This document shows, piece by piece, positions 54,301-62,190 of a stretch of 64,000 nucleotides of DNA. The stretch spans positions 40,071,687 to 40,135,686 of the forward strand of contig OX411554.1 of assembly GCA_948146395.1 (NCBI GenBank), given 5' to 3'. The first letter of the stretch is position 1; each line of letters begins with the position of its first letter. A program made the translations under genes and the position numbers. The stretch is from Fragum whitleyi (taxonomy: Eukaryota > Mollusca > Bivalvia > Cardiida > Cardiidae). Under the pieces are notes generated by a model. That model made no database searches, had not been told where the DNA came from, and saw nothing but the letters and a program-made list of their open reading frames with translations.

Positions 54301-57300
54301 AGCCACAGACTGTAAATATAAAGTTGCCTGATGGTCTATAGATATTTTGAGACCTTGTCTATTTATCAAATGCATAGTAAAGACTCTGGTAAGCCTGTGC
54401 AGATGCACGGGCTGGTCAGAGTTTTTGCTTTGCGCATATTGGAAATTATTGGAAATCTCACGCACAGGCTCATATGATACTCAAGGTCGTAACTACCATT
54501 ACGCACATTATGCAAATGTGTAATTCACAATCAATCCACTGTTATGAAATATCATTTATGATTGATCTTATTGTTGTGACTATGTGACAACTGCTATTTA
54601 AAGCTGTAGTTACAGTGTTTTGAACATTCATCAATCTTGAAATTTTTAAAATTATCCCTGGCGACGCCATGCCTTGTCCTCCATTTCTAGCTAAATGAAG
54701 CTGCCCATGATACTGAAGTCATTTTTTGGATGACTTTATTAGATTTTATCAAGGTGAGCTTTTGTGATTGTACAATGTCGGTCGTGTGTCATCCACAAAT
54801 CCTTTAAACATCTTCTTCTCCTAAACTAGTAGGCCAATCTTGATGAAACTTGGCAGGCATGTTCCTTGAAATCCACCCATAGCACAGTTGGTTTGGCATA
54901 ACACTTCCAATCTGGAAGTCGTGGGTTTGATCCCCGGTGGCGGCAAATATCCTTTCAGATGTTTGTCTCCCACCAATGGGTTGATATAATTGTAAACCTA
55001 TGTGAGATAGCAGTCGGAGGCTAGGAAAGGGTGAAAGAAATACCAGGAACCCAATGTTAGGTGCTCTGGCTGTCGCGATATAACTGCGAAATTGTTGAAA
55101 GCGGCGTAAAACCCATTAAAAAAAATAATAACTTTCCCTTTACCCTTAGCAAAAGGGTGAAAAAGGAATATCTTAAAAAATCTTCTTCTCTGAAACCTGA
55201 AGGCAGTCAGCTCTCATATTTGGTATGTAGCATGATCTAGTGGACCTCTACCAAGTTTGTTCATACCAAGACCCTTGGGTCACACTTAGGCTCAGCCCGG
55301 GCGCAACCCTTTTTACATAGAATCAAAGAGCGAAAATATGTACTATAAAATCTTCTTCTCTAAAACTAGATGTCAGACAGCTTTCATATTTAGTATGTAG
55401 CATCATCTAGTAGACCTCTACCAAATACCAAGACCCTAGGGCACATCCCTTTTAGCTCTTTGCGCATGAAGGGTAAAAAAAGGAAAATCTTCAAAAATCT
55501 TCTACTCTTACACTAGAAGGCAAACAGCTTTTATATTTGGTATGTAGCATATGATCTAGTGGACATCTACCATGTTTGTTCATATCAAGACCCTGAGGTC
55601 ACATTTGGGCTCCACCGGGCGCAATCTTTTTTTCCATAGAATCAAAGAGCGAAAAATATTTAAAAATCTTCTTTTCTGAAACCAGAAGACAGACAGCTTT
55701 CATATTTGGTATGTAGCATCATCTAGTGGGCCCCTGCCAAGTCTGTCAAGTCCCTGGAGTCATATTTGGGCTCCACCCGGGCGCATCCCTTTTAGCCTAT
55801 AAAGCTAAGCATGAAGGGTGAAAATAGGAAAATCTTCAAAATCTTCTTCTCTGAGAAGGCAGACAGCTTTCATATTTAGTGTGTAGCATCATCTAGTGGA
55901 CCTCTACCATGTTTGTTTATATCAAGACCCTGGGGTCACATATGGGCTCCAGGCAGGCGCATCCCTTTTTACATAGAATCAAAGAGCGAAAAGGCATATC
56001 CTTCTTGCTCTTTGCTGAAAATATTCCATGGTATTGATCTTATATAGAAATCATATCCTAGTGGACATCAGCCTATTTAATTAATGTGATGTCCCAGGGT
56101 CGTCAAAGTGACTCAGGTGAGTGATCTAGGACCATCATGGTCCTCTTGTTGTAACATCAATAAATTTTTCATTTTGTGAATAACTAAATCTATAATTTCT
56201 CAGGTTTTGCCACTTGTGGAAAAAATAGCTTTGGTTGTTCACTAAACCAAGATGAAACAATCATATAATGAAACAAACAATTGAAGCTGTGCGCAAAGAA
56301 AATATTCTGACCAGTCTGCACATCTACACAGCCTGACCAGAGTCTTCACTTTGTGTTTGATAAATAAATAAAGTCTCAAAGTATCTGTAGACCATCAGGT
56401 AACTTTTTATTTACAGTATGCAGCTGTCTTCTCGCAAAACTCTCATATTGTTGGAAAAGTCATGCACTGGCTAAATTATCCTTTTTCAAAATTTCTATGT
56501 AACAGAGCGTAGAGGACACAGTGGGTTATGCTATTGGTATTGTCTCCAGTATATTTTGCGTAAGACATTTCCAACAATTTGAAATGTTCATGAGGAGCAA
56601 ATGTTGACCAGATTAGAGACATAAAGTTACTTGATGGTCAACTAATACTTTGAGACCTTATCTATCTACTAAGTGCAAAGTGAAGACTCTAACCAGGCTG
56701 TGCAGATGCACAGGCTGGTCAAAGTCTTTGCCTTGGGCTTATTTGAAATTGTTGGAAATCTCATGCACTGGCTCAATTATCTTCTATGCAATTTCTATTT
56801 TACAGAGTGTAGAGGATACAGTTGGCTATGCTATTGGTATTGTCTCCAGTATATTTTATACATTCTCTAGATTAGGGCAGATGTGGAAAAATGTAAGTAT
56901 TGCTAAACTTTGTGGACTAAATACTTCAACAGTAGCTTTCTATGGAATGTAGTTCTTGTTAAAATTTGGCCAATTTGTTTGGAAGGAAAAGATTTTTAGA
57001 CATTTCTGACAAACCTGTTTGGGGTTAAACGTCATGTTCTTTACTCTGACAAGCTAGTGTTTATGTGTAAGTGTGTAAGTGAATTAGTTTATGAGTGTGT
57101 CTGTCTGATTGTGTCTGGAGCATTTTTCCTATGTTTATGGATGGATTTCAAAATAACTTGGCACAATTGTTCTCCATCATGAGAAAATATCCTACTCGAA
57201 TAGAATGTTCAGATAGCTCCTTAATGAAGGTCAAGGTCACAGCTCAAGGTCAAATGTCAAAATTCAAATTTAGCTTATTTGGAGCAAAGCTGCTACACAA

Positions 57301-59363
57301 CTTAATTGCTTTAATGAGTAGATATGTAATGTAAATTTTTAATTTAAGTTGTAAGAACTTCATCATTGCTAGTTGATCTAGAAAAACATAATTTGACACA
57401 TCTGCAAATCAAAGCCCCTGGCAAGTCTGTACATCTGTAAAATCTGGCCAGAATGTTATCTAGAGGGTTTATAGATAGATAAGGCCTCAAACCCTTTTCA
57501 GCTGGACAGCAAATATTCTTATTGCATTTAACGGTTGTCTTGGCTGCACAATGTTTCTCAATCACACAAAGATGAAGTTTTTCTGTATGCCGTCTAGAAT
57601 GAACTTATGTCCGGCTTCATTTAACATTTCTGATTTATATTTCAGTATGCAAGAATGTTTATGGAGTGTTTGTCGATATTTATGTTTTCATTGGCTGTAA
57701 TAAATTACATACAGACTGTCGATATTTGTTTGCAGTCTAGAAAAAACTTTCTGCATGTGTCACTTATTATTTCCCATTTATATTTCAGTATAAAAGAAAG
57801 TCAACAGAGGGTTTGTCTGTGTTAATGTTTATATTGGCTGTGATAGGTAACCTTACATATGGACTGTCAATTCTTGTCCGTAATCTAGATGGAACTTACG
57901 TCCTACGTCACTTACCTTGGTTGATCGGAAGTTTGGGTGTTATCTTTCTTGATTCCTCTGTATCCTTTCAGAAAAACCTTTTACTATAATTATTGAGCAA
58001 TTTTTTTTTGCGTTTGTTTATTCATGTAATCAGACAGGCCTGACGGAGGCAGAGGTACAGATAAAAACCTTTAATTTCAGAGGAAACATTTAAAACTTTT
58101 TCTATCCAAGAAAACCTTTAAAACACCAATATAGCCTGTAATGCTCACTCAAAACCTTCATTTTTGCTCTGACTGGTTGCTGTGCTAGCTCAAACCTTGT
58201 TATGCTGAATAAATTTTGGCTATAAATTTTCATCAAAATCAAAGGGCAAAAAGCACTGAAAGTACCAACTGTAGGTCAATTTTATTTGAAAAACACAATC
58301 TATTGACAATTCTGGTTTGAAAGTAAGAAACAGGTGGTGTAGACTAACATCAGACTGCACATATGTGCAGGCTGATGTTTGTCTATAGCTCCTGCCAAGG
58401 CAGGAATATTCCGGGTTCAGCATGACAAGGGTTAAGCACTTTGCATTAGTTGAATTGTTCCATAAAACTTGGCTGACATAGGTATTGTCACCTTTTCGAA
58501 ATTTTTAAGAGACAGTAATATTCACACCAACATACTCCTTATCTCTATATTATTCTTAAATCCATTTTAAAATGATATAGAAATAAGGGATGAATATTTA
58601 TATTTTTTCAGGTTCAGACAGACGGTATGTTATATGTTTACCATACTTACAAAGCGCAGTAAAGTGCATAGCACCCACAATATTATACACAGTAGGCTTA
58701 TTTGTTATCTGAGCCACCCTCATAGTGCAGATGATATCACATCAGAGTGTCAATCTAGAGGTCCTGGGTTTGATCCCTGAGGGCAGCACTCATCCTTTCA
58801 GACTATTTGTCACTCACCAATCGGTTGATAATCATAGACCTTTGTGGGATAGCAGCTGAAAGCTAGGAAAGGATGTGATGGTATTAATCACTAGTGAGAG
58901 ACTTACCAGGAATCCATTGTTAGGTGCTCCAGCAGCCGCAATATGACTGAAACATTGTTGAAAGCGGCGTAAAACCCCATTCAAACAAGCAGCCTTATTT
59001 GTAATCCAAATGATTTTATGAATTTTGACAGGTGTATCTTTGTTGGATGATCAAATCATCAGAATTACAATTTATTCAGCTTGATTTGAAATACCTTGAA
59101 AAAGCCTAAAAGTGCAAACTTTTTCTAATTTGTATTATTTCATGAAAATAACTCTTTAATAAAGAAATATTTTTAGTTTCGTTTTAAGCCTATAATTGAT
59201 TACATTTCACTTTTCCTTGACAGTTTCTCAGTTACTTGTTCAGTTTAAATATTATGGAAAAACAGACGATTTCCACGCCTTAGCCAATCAACCAGTAGGA
59301 ACATTAGACAGTGAAATTTATGTCGCAGGTCAGCCAGATAGAGGGGGATCTATCAACTCGTAA
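48153..59363 (+). CDS. SLC66A1: Lysosomal amino acid transporter 1-like, PQ-loop protein (7 exons, complete)
   Basis: Seven plus-strand exons (48153-48337, 50609-50738, 51885-51975, 52784-52995, 56806-56892, 57789-57959, 59232-59363) join in phase into 335 residues plus stop. Known family role: a seven-helix PQ-loop exporter of arginine, lysine and histidine from the lysosome (PQLC2, nematode LAAT-1). Support: luminal N-terminus with two N-glycosylation sequons (NVT, NCS) and QWIYHIL, first PQ motif VSVPQMVKNCRNIEG, helix pattern GDTANLVGAYLTKQLPLQIY and TAVYFVLADLILFAQFLYY, then IGIVSSIFYTFSRLGQMWKN, YKRKSTEGLS, NLTYGLSIL, LPWLIGSLGVIFLD. Human PQLC2 is about 291 residues; the extra length is in the loop encoded by exon 4 and the tail. 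Odd: the second PQ reads GQ, and no acidic dileucine sorting signal is seen in the C-tail. The gene is head to head with eIF4G. Confidence 0.93.
48405..48430. repeat. Poly-C followed by (ACC)n
   Basis: A run of about 14 C then ACC repeats, in SLC66A1 intron 1; the complement is G-rich and could form a quadruplex. Confidence 0.85.
48490..48866. mobile_element. MITE with CAGGGCTTGTG ends, copy 5
   Basis: Left end TAGGCTTGTGTTGAC, right end GGTCAAACTCAAGCCCTG. In SLC66A1 intron 1, after a poly-C/ACC tract. Confidence 0.8.
48962..48994. repeat. Perfect 15 bp stem hairpin
   Basis: ATTTGCAGAGACCTT, TTG loop, then the exact complement. In SLC66A1 intron 1. Confidence 0.9.
50171..50589. mobile_element. 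hAT-type MITE, copy 2, 19 bp from SLC66A1 exon 2
   Basis: Starts TAGTGATGGG, ends CCCAACACTA, flanked by exact 8 bp CTGAATTT (50163-50170 and 50590-50597). The SLC66A1 exon 2 acceptor AG ends at 50608. Confidence 0.92.
50609..50738 (+). CDS. SLC66A1: SLC66A1 exon 2 (first PQ loop)
   Basis: 130 nt; completes the proline of the first PQ motif and reads PQMVKNCRNIEGVEGISLML, then ILMWTLGDTANLVGAYLTKQ, LPLQ. The donor is GTTTGT (weak). The acceptor CTATCGACAG lies only 19 bp after a hAT-type MITE. Three degenerate copies of this exon lie downstream in intron 2. Confidence 0.95.
50814..50894 (+). pseudogene. Decayed tandem copy 1 of SLC66A1 exon 2
   Basis: Repeats exon 2 from AATCTCACTCATG to the terminal CAG and donor GTTTGTG, 167 bp after the parent. 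It lacks 10 nt after ATGTGG and 1 nt in the ACTAAACAG stretch, so the frame is broken. It has no clean acceptor. Confidence 0.9.
50990..51070 (+). pseudogene. Decayed tandem copy 2 of SLC66A1 exon 2
   Basis: Lies 176 bp after copy 1 and shares its 10 nt and 1 nt deletions as well as the upstream intron word GGTCTGCTAGCGTATT. It was therefore most likely made by duplicating copy 1 after it had decayed. Confidence 0.9.
51504..51580 (+). pseudogene. Older diverged copy 3 of SLC66A1 exon 2
   Basis: Reads VSIMWTHGDTTNLVEAYLTK then QLPLQ in an open frame with a 12 nt in-frame deletion relative to exon 2, and keeps the donor GTTTGT. A possible acceptor (TTGTATAG) gives the wrong phase after exon 1. 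Independent of copies 1 and 2, since it lacks their deletions. Confidence 0.8.
51885..51975 (+). CDS. SLC66A1: SLC66A1 exon 3
   Basis: 91 nt: IYTAVYFVLADLILFAQFLY, YNLWWKRRFK, phase 1 at the end. Matches TYTAVYYVLADLVMLTLYFYY of the human protein. Acceptor TTCATTTTAG, donor GTGAGT. Confidence 0.95.
52300..52598. mobile_element. MITE with CAGGGCTTGTG ends, copy 6 (decayed)
   Basis: Only the right end is clear (CTGGTTTAAGGGTCAAACAT); the left is degraded. It ends 63 bp before the exon 4 partial copy. Confidence 0.5.
52662..52738 (+). pseudogene. Truncated copy of SLC66A1 exon 4, just upstream of it
   Basis: After acceptor TTTTTACAG and in the correct phase it reads IYIQISITLSLGGMNGTAPQ then AVLCIIGYKF and stop, against NYVPISNTPSRGSMNGAAPQ in the real exon. 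Homology stops at about 52738 and no donor follows. The offset is 122 bp. Use of its acceptor would end translation. Confidence 0.88.
52784..52995 (+). CDS. SLC66A1: SLC66A1 exon 4
   Basis: 212 nt: NYVPISNTPSRGSMNGAAPQ, AVLCIGGIFMLGLHSSIHML, then a hydrophilic H/Q-rich loop ending MAYPTHVFT. One transmembrane helix and the luminal or cytosolic loop between the two PQ halves. Acceptor TTATTTTACAG, donor GTAAGT. A truncated copy of its 5' part lies at 52662-52738. Confidence 0.9.
53262..53445 (+). mobile_element. Possible third tRNA-derived SINE family
   Basis: Holds GCAGGTTCCAGCC (B-box-like) followed by AGACAGAGCCCAAGTCCAC and AGGTAGCAGTGGTTAGAACC. Similar words occur at 24285-24400 (GTGGGTTTGAGTCC) and 29190-29250 (GGGTAGCAGTGG). 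Confidence 0.4.
53635..53690. repeat. Hairpin within a repeat related to the GTCTC/GAGAC family
   Basis: ACCCATAAGAATCATCTC, ATC, GAGACGATTCTTATGGGT. It sits between inverted GCGACCACTTA (53507) and GTGGTCGCTTA (53789) words, so the whole 53500-53820 is one palindromic element. Confidence 0.75.
54234..54474. mobile_element. 240 bp palindromic MITE (GAGCCTGTGC ends), copy 4
   Basis: GAGCCTATGCAAGACATTTC to AAATCTCACGCACAGGCTC. In SLC66A1 intron 4. Confidence 0.85.
54748..56150. repeat. Modular element with tandem core, split by SINE copy 16
   Basis: Starts near AAGGTGAGCTTTTGTGATTG; units with TTTGGTATGTAGCATCATCT and ATAGAATCAAAGAGCG recur about every 150 bp from 55,170 to 56,020; ends GGACCATCATGGTCCTCTTG. 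In SLC66A1 intron 4. Confidence 0.85.
54871..55130 (+). mobile_element. tRNA-derived SINE, copy 16, inserted in a modular repeat
   Basis: Plus orientation: head ATAGCACAGTTGGTTTGGC, B-box-like GGGTTTGATCCCCGG, body, tail GCGGCGTAAAACCCATT and A-rich end. It splits the repeat at 54748-56150. Confidence 0.9.
56280..56475. mobile_element. 240 bp palindromic MITE, copy 5 (first of a duplicated pair)
   Basis: Diverged left end, right end TTGTTGGAAAAGTCATGCAC. It precedes the truncated exon 5 copy. Confidence 0.7.
56506..56559 (+). pseudogene. Truncated copy of SLC66A1 exon 5, 300 bp upstream
   Basis: The first 54 nt of exon 5 recur with acceptor TATGTAACAG, in frame, reading SVEDTVGYAIGIVSSIFC. 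The next bases, GTAAGACATTTCC, are a donor-like word supplied by the end of a repeat. As an added cassette it would insert 18 residues in frame. Both copies follow a copy of the same MITE, so the unit was a 300 bp tandem duplication. Confidence 0.85.
56560..56775. mobile_element. 240 bp palindromic MITE, copy 6 (second of a duplicated pair)
   Basis: Starts GTAAGACATTTCCAAC, directly after the truncated exon 5 copy, and ends GGAAATCTCATGCACTGGCT just before the true exon 5 flank. Confidence 0.75.
56806..56892 (+). CDS. SLC66A1: SLC66A1 exon 5 (second PQ loop, altered to GQ)
   Basis: 87 nt, phase 0-0: SVEDTVGYAIGIVSSIFYTF then SRLGQMWKN. Human counterpart IGSISSVLYLLSRLPQIRTN, so the PQ proline is replaced by glycine (codon GGG). 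Acceptor CTATTTTACAG, donor GTAAGT. A truncated copy lies exactly 300 bp upstream. Confidence 0.92.
57583..57760 (+). pseudogene. Tandem partial copies of SLC66A1 exon 6 (143 bp period)
   Basis: From 57646, after TTATATTTCAG, the sequence matches the start of exon 6 (TAT.AAGA then GAG..TTTGTC..ATGTTT.TATTGGCTGT), but diverged. The words GTCTAGA and CTTACGTCC from the middle of exon 6 recur just before each acceptor (57591 and 57735). The pattern is a 143 bp unit in roughly two and a half copies, ending in the real exon. 143 is not a multiple of 3, so use of the upstream acceptor shifts frame. Confidence 0.8.
57789..57959 (+). CDS. SLC66A1: SLC66A1 exon 6
   Basis: 171 nt, phase 0-0: YKRKSTEGLSVLMFILAVIG, NLTYGLSILVRNLDGTYVLR, HLPWLIGSLGVIFLDSS. 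Near-colinear with the human FLRKSTQGISYSLFALVMLG to LLHHLPWLVGSLGVLLLD. The donor at 57960 (TCT then GTATCC) is weak. Its 5' half is tandemly duplicated upstream with a 143 bp period. Confidence 0.92.
58192..58435. mobile_element. piggyBac-like MITE, copy 8
   Basis: Left end ACCTTGTTATGCTGAATAAA, right end TTCAGCATGACAAGGGTTAA. In SLC66A1 intron 6. Confidence 0.88.
58612..58624 (+). other. Possible 13 nt microexon in SLC66A1 intron 6
   Basis: GTTCAGACAGACG is bounded by TATTTTTTCAG and GTATGT. Spliced after exon 6 and joined to the alternative acceptor at 59223 it adds VQTDVSQ in frame (13 + 8 = 21 nt). Joined to the main acceptor it would break the frame. It may be chance; there is no homology support. 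Confidence 0.25.
58710..58988 (+). mobile_element. tRNA-derived SINE, copy 17 (full length, with target duplication)
   Basis: Plus orientation, in SLC66A1 intron 6. It is flanked by CTTATTTGTTATC (58697-58709) and CTTATTTGTAATC (58994-59006), a 13 bp target duplication with one mismatch. Confidence 0.9.
59232..59363 (+). CDS. SLC66A1: SLC66A1 exon 7 (stop codon)
   Basis: With acceptor TTTCTCAG ending at 59231 the exon reads LLVQFKYYGKTDDFHALANQ and ends GQPDRGGSINS, stop TAA at 59361. LDSSLLVQFKYYG lines up residue by residue with human LDTIISIQFLVYR, which favours this acceptor over the one 8 nt upstream (59223), which would break the frame unless a 13 nt microexon (58612-58624) is included. 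Confidence 0.85.
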   Translation, partial: LLVQFKYYGKTDDFHALANQPVGTLDSEIYVAGQPDRGGSINS

Positions 59364-59473
59364 AACTTCAAACCATTACCAGATGACAAAATTTTAGAAT
59401 CATCCAAAATGAAATATATTGCGGACAAAAATTTCAAGCTGATAAAATTCTAAAAATCTTGATCTTTTCAGGT

Positions 59474-59546
59474 GGAAAACAAATCTGTAAAATGAAGAAA
59501 TTGCTTGGTACAAGCAATTTTTTCTTTTTCCAGCATTGTTTTCTGA
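59474..59546. repeat. AAGAAGAAATTGCTT hairpin, copy 4
   Basis: AATGAAGAAATTGCTTG with an imperfect complement; within the SLC66A1 3' UTR region, so the transcript could form it. Confidence 0.8.
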
Positions 59547-59678
59547 AGATTTTTCCTTACAGGGTGTAAAAAAGTGTCATTGTTTGAAAGAAGGTTATTA
59601 ACATATAAGACTTTTCTTAACTAAAAAAAAAATAATTCCATGTTCAAAAAGTTGTAAAGTGAGTTGTATAGAAAGTTA

Positions 59679-59905
59679 AGGGGTTAGCACCACTGGCACT
59701 TGATCAAAAAATGTTGACAAAAAATGTGGATATAAAAAAAAGAAAGAAAAAATCAGTGCCTGTTTATTCTCGATAATGTAATAATTACGGATACGAATAT
59801 GACTATAACGGTATTGATAGATCTACCCTATATAAAGACTTTATATTAGGGTTACTAGGTCGTTACTCATTATTACTTTTAAGATCGAGCGCCAGTGGTT
59901 AGCAC
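59679..59905. mobile_element. Palindromic MITE (GGTTAGCACCACTGGC ends)
   Basis: GGTTAGCACCACTGGCACTT at the left and GCGCCAGTGGTTAGCAC at the right, inverted. In the presumed SLC66A1 3' UTR. Confidence 0.75.
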
Positions 59906-60015
59906 AAGACCATTGTAAATGTCTAAATATCCATTGGTATATACAGTAGTGATGCACTAACCCCTTGATGTATGTGAAAGGTAGAAAACTTTGTGAGAAG
60001 AGAAGTAATAAGTTG

Positions 60016-60264
60016 TTAACCCTTGTCATGCTGAATAAATTTTGGCTAAAAAGTTGCATCAAAATCAAAGGGGAAAAAGCACTGAAGGTACCAACTGTAA
60101 GAAAATTTTTATTTGAAAAAATTTTAATCTATTGACAATTCTGGTTTGAAGGTGAGAAACAGGTGGTGTAGACTAACACCAGACTGCACATATGTGCAGG
60201 CTGATGTTTGTCTATAGCTCCTGCGAAAGCAGGAATATTCTGGGTCCAGCATGACAAGGGTTAA
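60016..60264. mobile_element. piggyBac-like MITE, copy 9, carrying AATAAA downstream of SLC66A1
   Basis: TTAACCCTTGTCATGCTGAA left and CCAGCATGACAAGGGTTAA right. AATAAA at 60034-60039 is the first canonical poly(A) hexamer after the SLC66A1 stop codon. Confidence 0.9.
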
Positions 60265-60824
60265 AAGGAATCATGCTTTTCTCACAATCTTTGCCGAACT
60301 ATTTTTAGCTTGGCTATTTTCTGAGAAAATCTGAGGTAGCATTGACACCCTGGAGTGGTTTGGGTTGGTGTTAAAAATTTAAACCTTGGTTATATCTCTG
60401 TTATTTTAAAAGATATCTTCTTGAAACTTTGTGTTCCTGTTCACAGTCTCAAGAACTGTCTAGAATTCCAAGGGGGATAACTCTGGAAGTATTTGTGTAA
60501 GAGTTATACCCCTTTTTTGACTTACAATTTTTGCATTATACAGCACCTGCAGCCAAGCATTGCCACATGTGGGCAGTGTCCATATTGACTATAATTGCTG
60601 TATTTGTAGTGATAAAACGTTTACATAATGTGATATTGCTTCTTTAACTGAAGGGAATGTCCATAACTATTGTAAGTACCTATAAATATATTGACACTTA
60701 CAATATTTCATGCTTAGCACTTGATCTTTAACTTTGGATATATTCTAAGTAACATAATCATAAGAGCAATTTATGCTCTAAATAAGGATAATTTTAAATT
60801 GATTTTTAGTTGAAGTGTTTTTAT

Positions 60825-61945
60825 ACGCCACCGTAGGCGGACATATATTGGCGTCATCTTCTCCGTCTGTCCGTCCGTCCATCTGTCCGTCCGTACGTCC
60901 GTCCACTTTTCCACTTTTTTCTGTCAACGCAACTCCTCCTAAACTTCTGGCTGGATCTTCTTGAAACTTGGTCAATGTTATCACCTCAATTGGAAGATGT
61001 GCATGAAGGAAGGATTTTACGGTTCGTTGATTTTTGCCTGAGTTATGCCCCTTGATAACTTAGTCTCTGGGTCCAATTTTCTTGTTAACGCAACTCCTCC
61101 TAAGTTTCTGGCTGGATCTTCTTGAAACTTGGTCAATGTTATCACCTCAATTGGTAGATGTGCATGAAGGAAGGATTTTATGGTTCGTTGATTTTTGCCT
61201 GAGTTATGCCCCTTGATAATTAAGTCTCTGGGTCCACTTTTCTTGTCAACGCAACTCCTCCTAAGTTTCTGGCTGGATCTTCTTGAAACTTGGTCAATCT
61301 TATCACCTCAATTGGTAGATGTGCATGAAGGAAGGATTTTATGGTTCGTTGATTTTTGCCTGAGTTATGCCCCTTAAAAACTTAGTCTCTGGGGCTTATT
61401 GCCTCAGTTATGCCTCCTTAAAAACTTAGTCTCTGGGGCTTATTGAAATTGCAGCCTTGTGAATGCAACTCTTCCTAAGTTTCTGGCTGGATCTAAATGA
61501 AACTTGGTGGATGTTATAACCGAAATTGTAGATGAGCATGAAGTAAGGATTTTATGGTTCATTAATTTTACCCTAAATTATGCCCCCTTAAAACTTAGTA
61601 TCTAGGGCTTATTGAAATTGCAGCCTTTTGAACACAACTCCTCCTTACTTTTTGTCTTTATTTAAATGAAACTTGGTCAATGTCATCACCATAATTTGTA
61701 GATGTACATGGATCAAGGATTTTATGGCTCATTTATTTCCCTGAATTATGCCCCCTTAAAACATAGTGCTTGGGGCTTATTGAAATTGCAGCCTTGTGAA
61801 GGCAACTCCTCCTAACTTTTTGTCTTGATTTAAATGAAACTTAGTCATTTTCAATTTGGTTCAATCAAAATAAGTAGTGTCTACAATTATTTCTGTGAAA
61901 CAGCAGCAAAGTAGCGGCGTATTTTGTGACGATGGCACTCTTGTT
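60825..61945. repeat. Modular element with tandem core (CGCCACCGTAGGCGG start)
   Basis: Starts ATACGCCACCGTAGGCGGAC with a GTCC-type array; units with TTTCTGGCTGGATCTTCTTG recur every 160-161 bp (about 60950, 61109, 61270), then diverged units; ends GATGGCACTCTTGTTTTAT. Confidence 0.88.
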
Positions 61946-62190
61946 TTATATCAGAAAATCTAAGATATTGGCAGTCTTTATGTTGTTTGGGCTGTTCTTG
62001 TCTTGTTATTGTCGATACCCTTCAAAAACTGACATATTCTCATACTTGTGGTATTTCTTATTATAGTTTGAAATATTAGACTTCGATGGCTTGTATCCAG
62101 CCTCAAAATATCAAAGCCAATGGCAATAAAATGTGATGGCCTTTATGTATAAATCATGCTAATTAATTACCCTTGCATCTTTAGATTGAG

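Larger units (their letters stand above)
59364..60015 (+). other. SLC66A1 3' UTR region
   Basis: Follows the stop codon. No AATAAA or ATTAAA was found by eye before 60034; only TATAAA variants (59732, 59830). It carries the hairpin repeat at 59474-59546 and a palindromic repeat at 59679-59905. Confidence 0.45.

Noticed and set aside
58220..58423. Small proteins sharing MLNPEYSC at 12143, 32651, 42170 and 58220
   Set aside because: The shared peptide is the translation of the piggyBac-like MITE end, not a protein family.
59224..59231. Upstream acceptor as the main start of SLC66A1 exon 7
   Set aside because: It shifts the frame after exon 6 and ends early, whereas the acceptor 8 nt later gives a gap-free match to the family.
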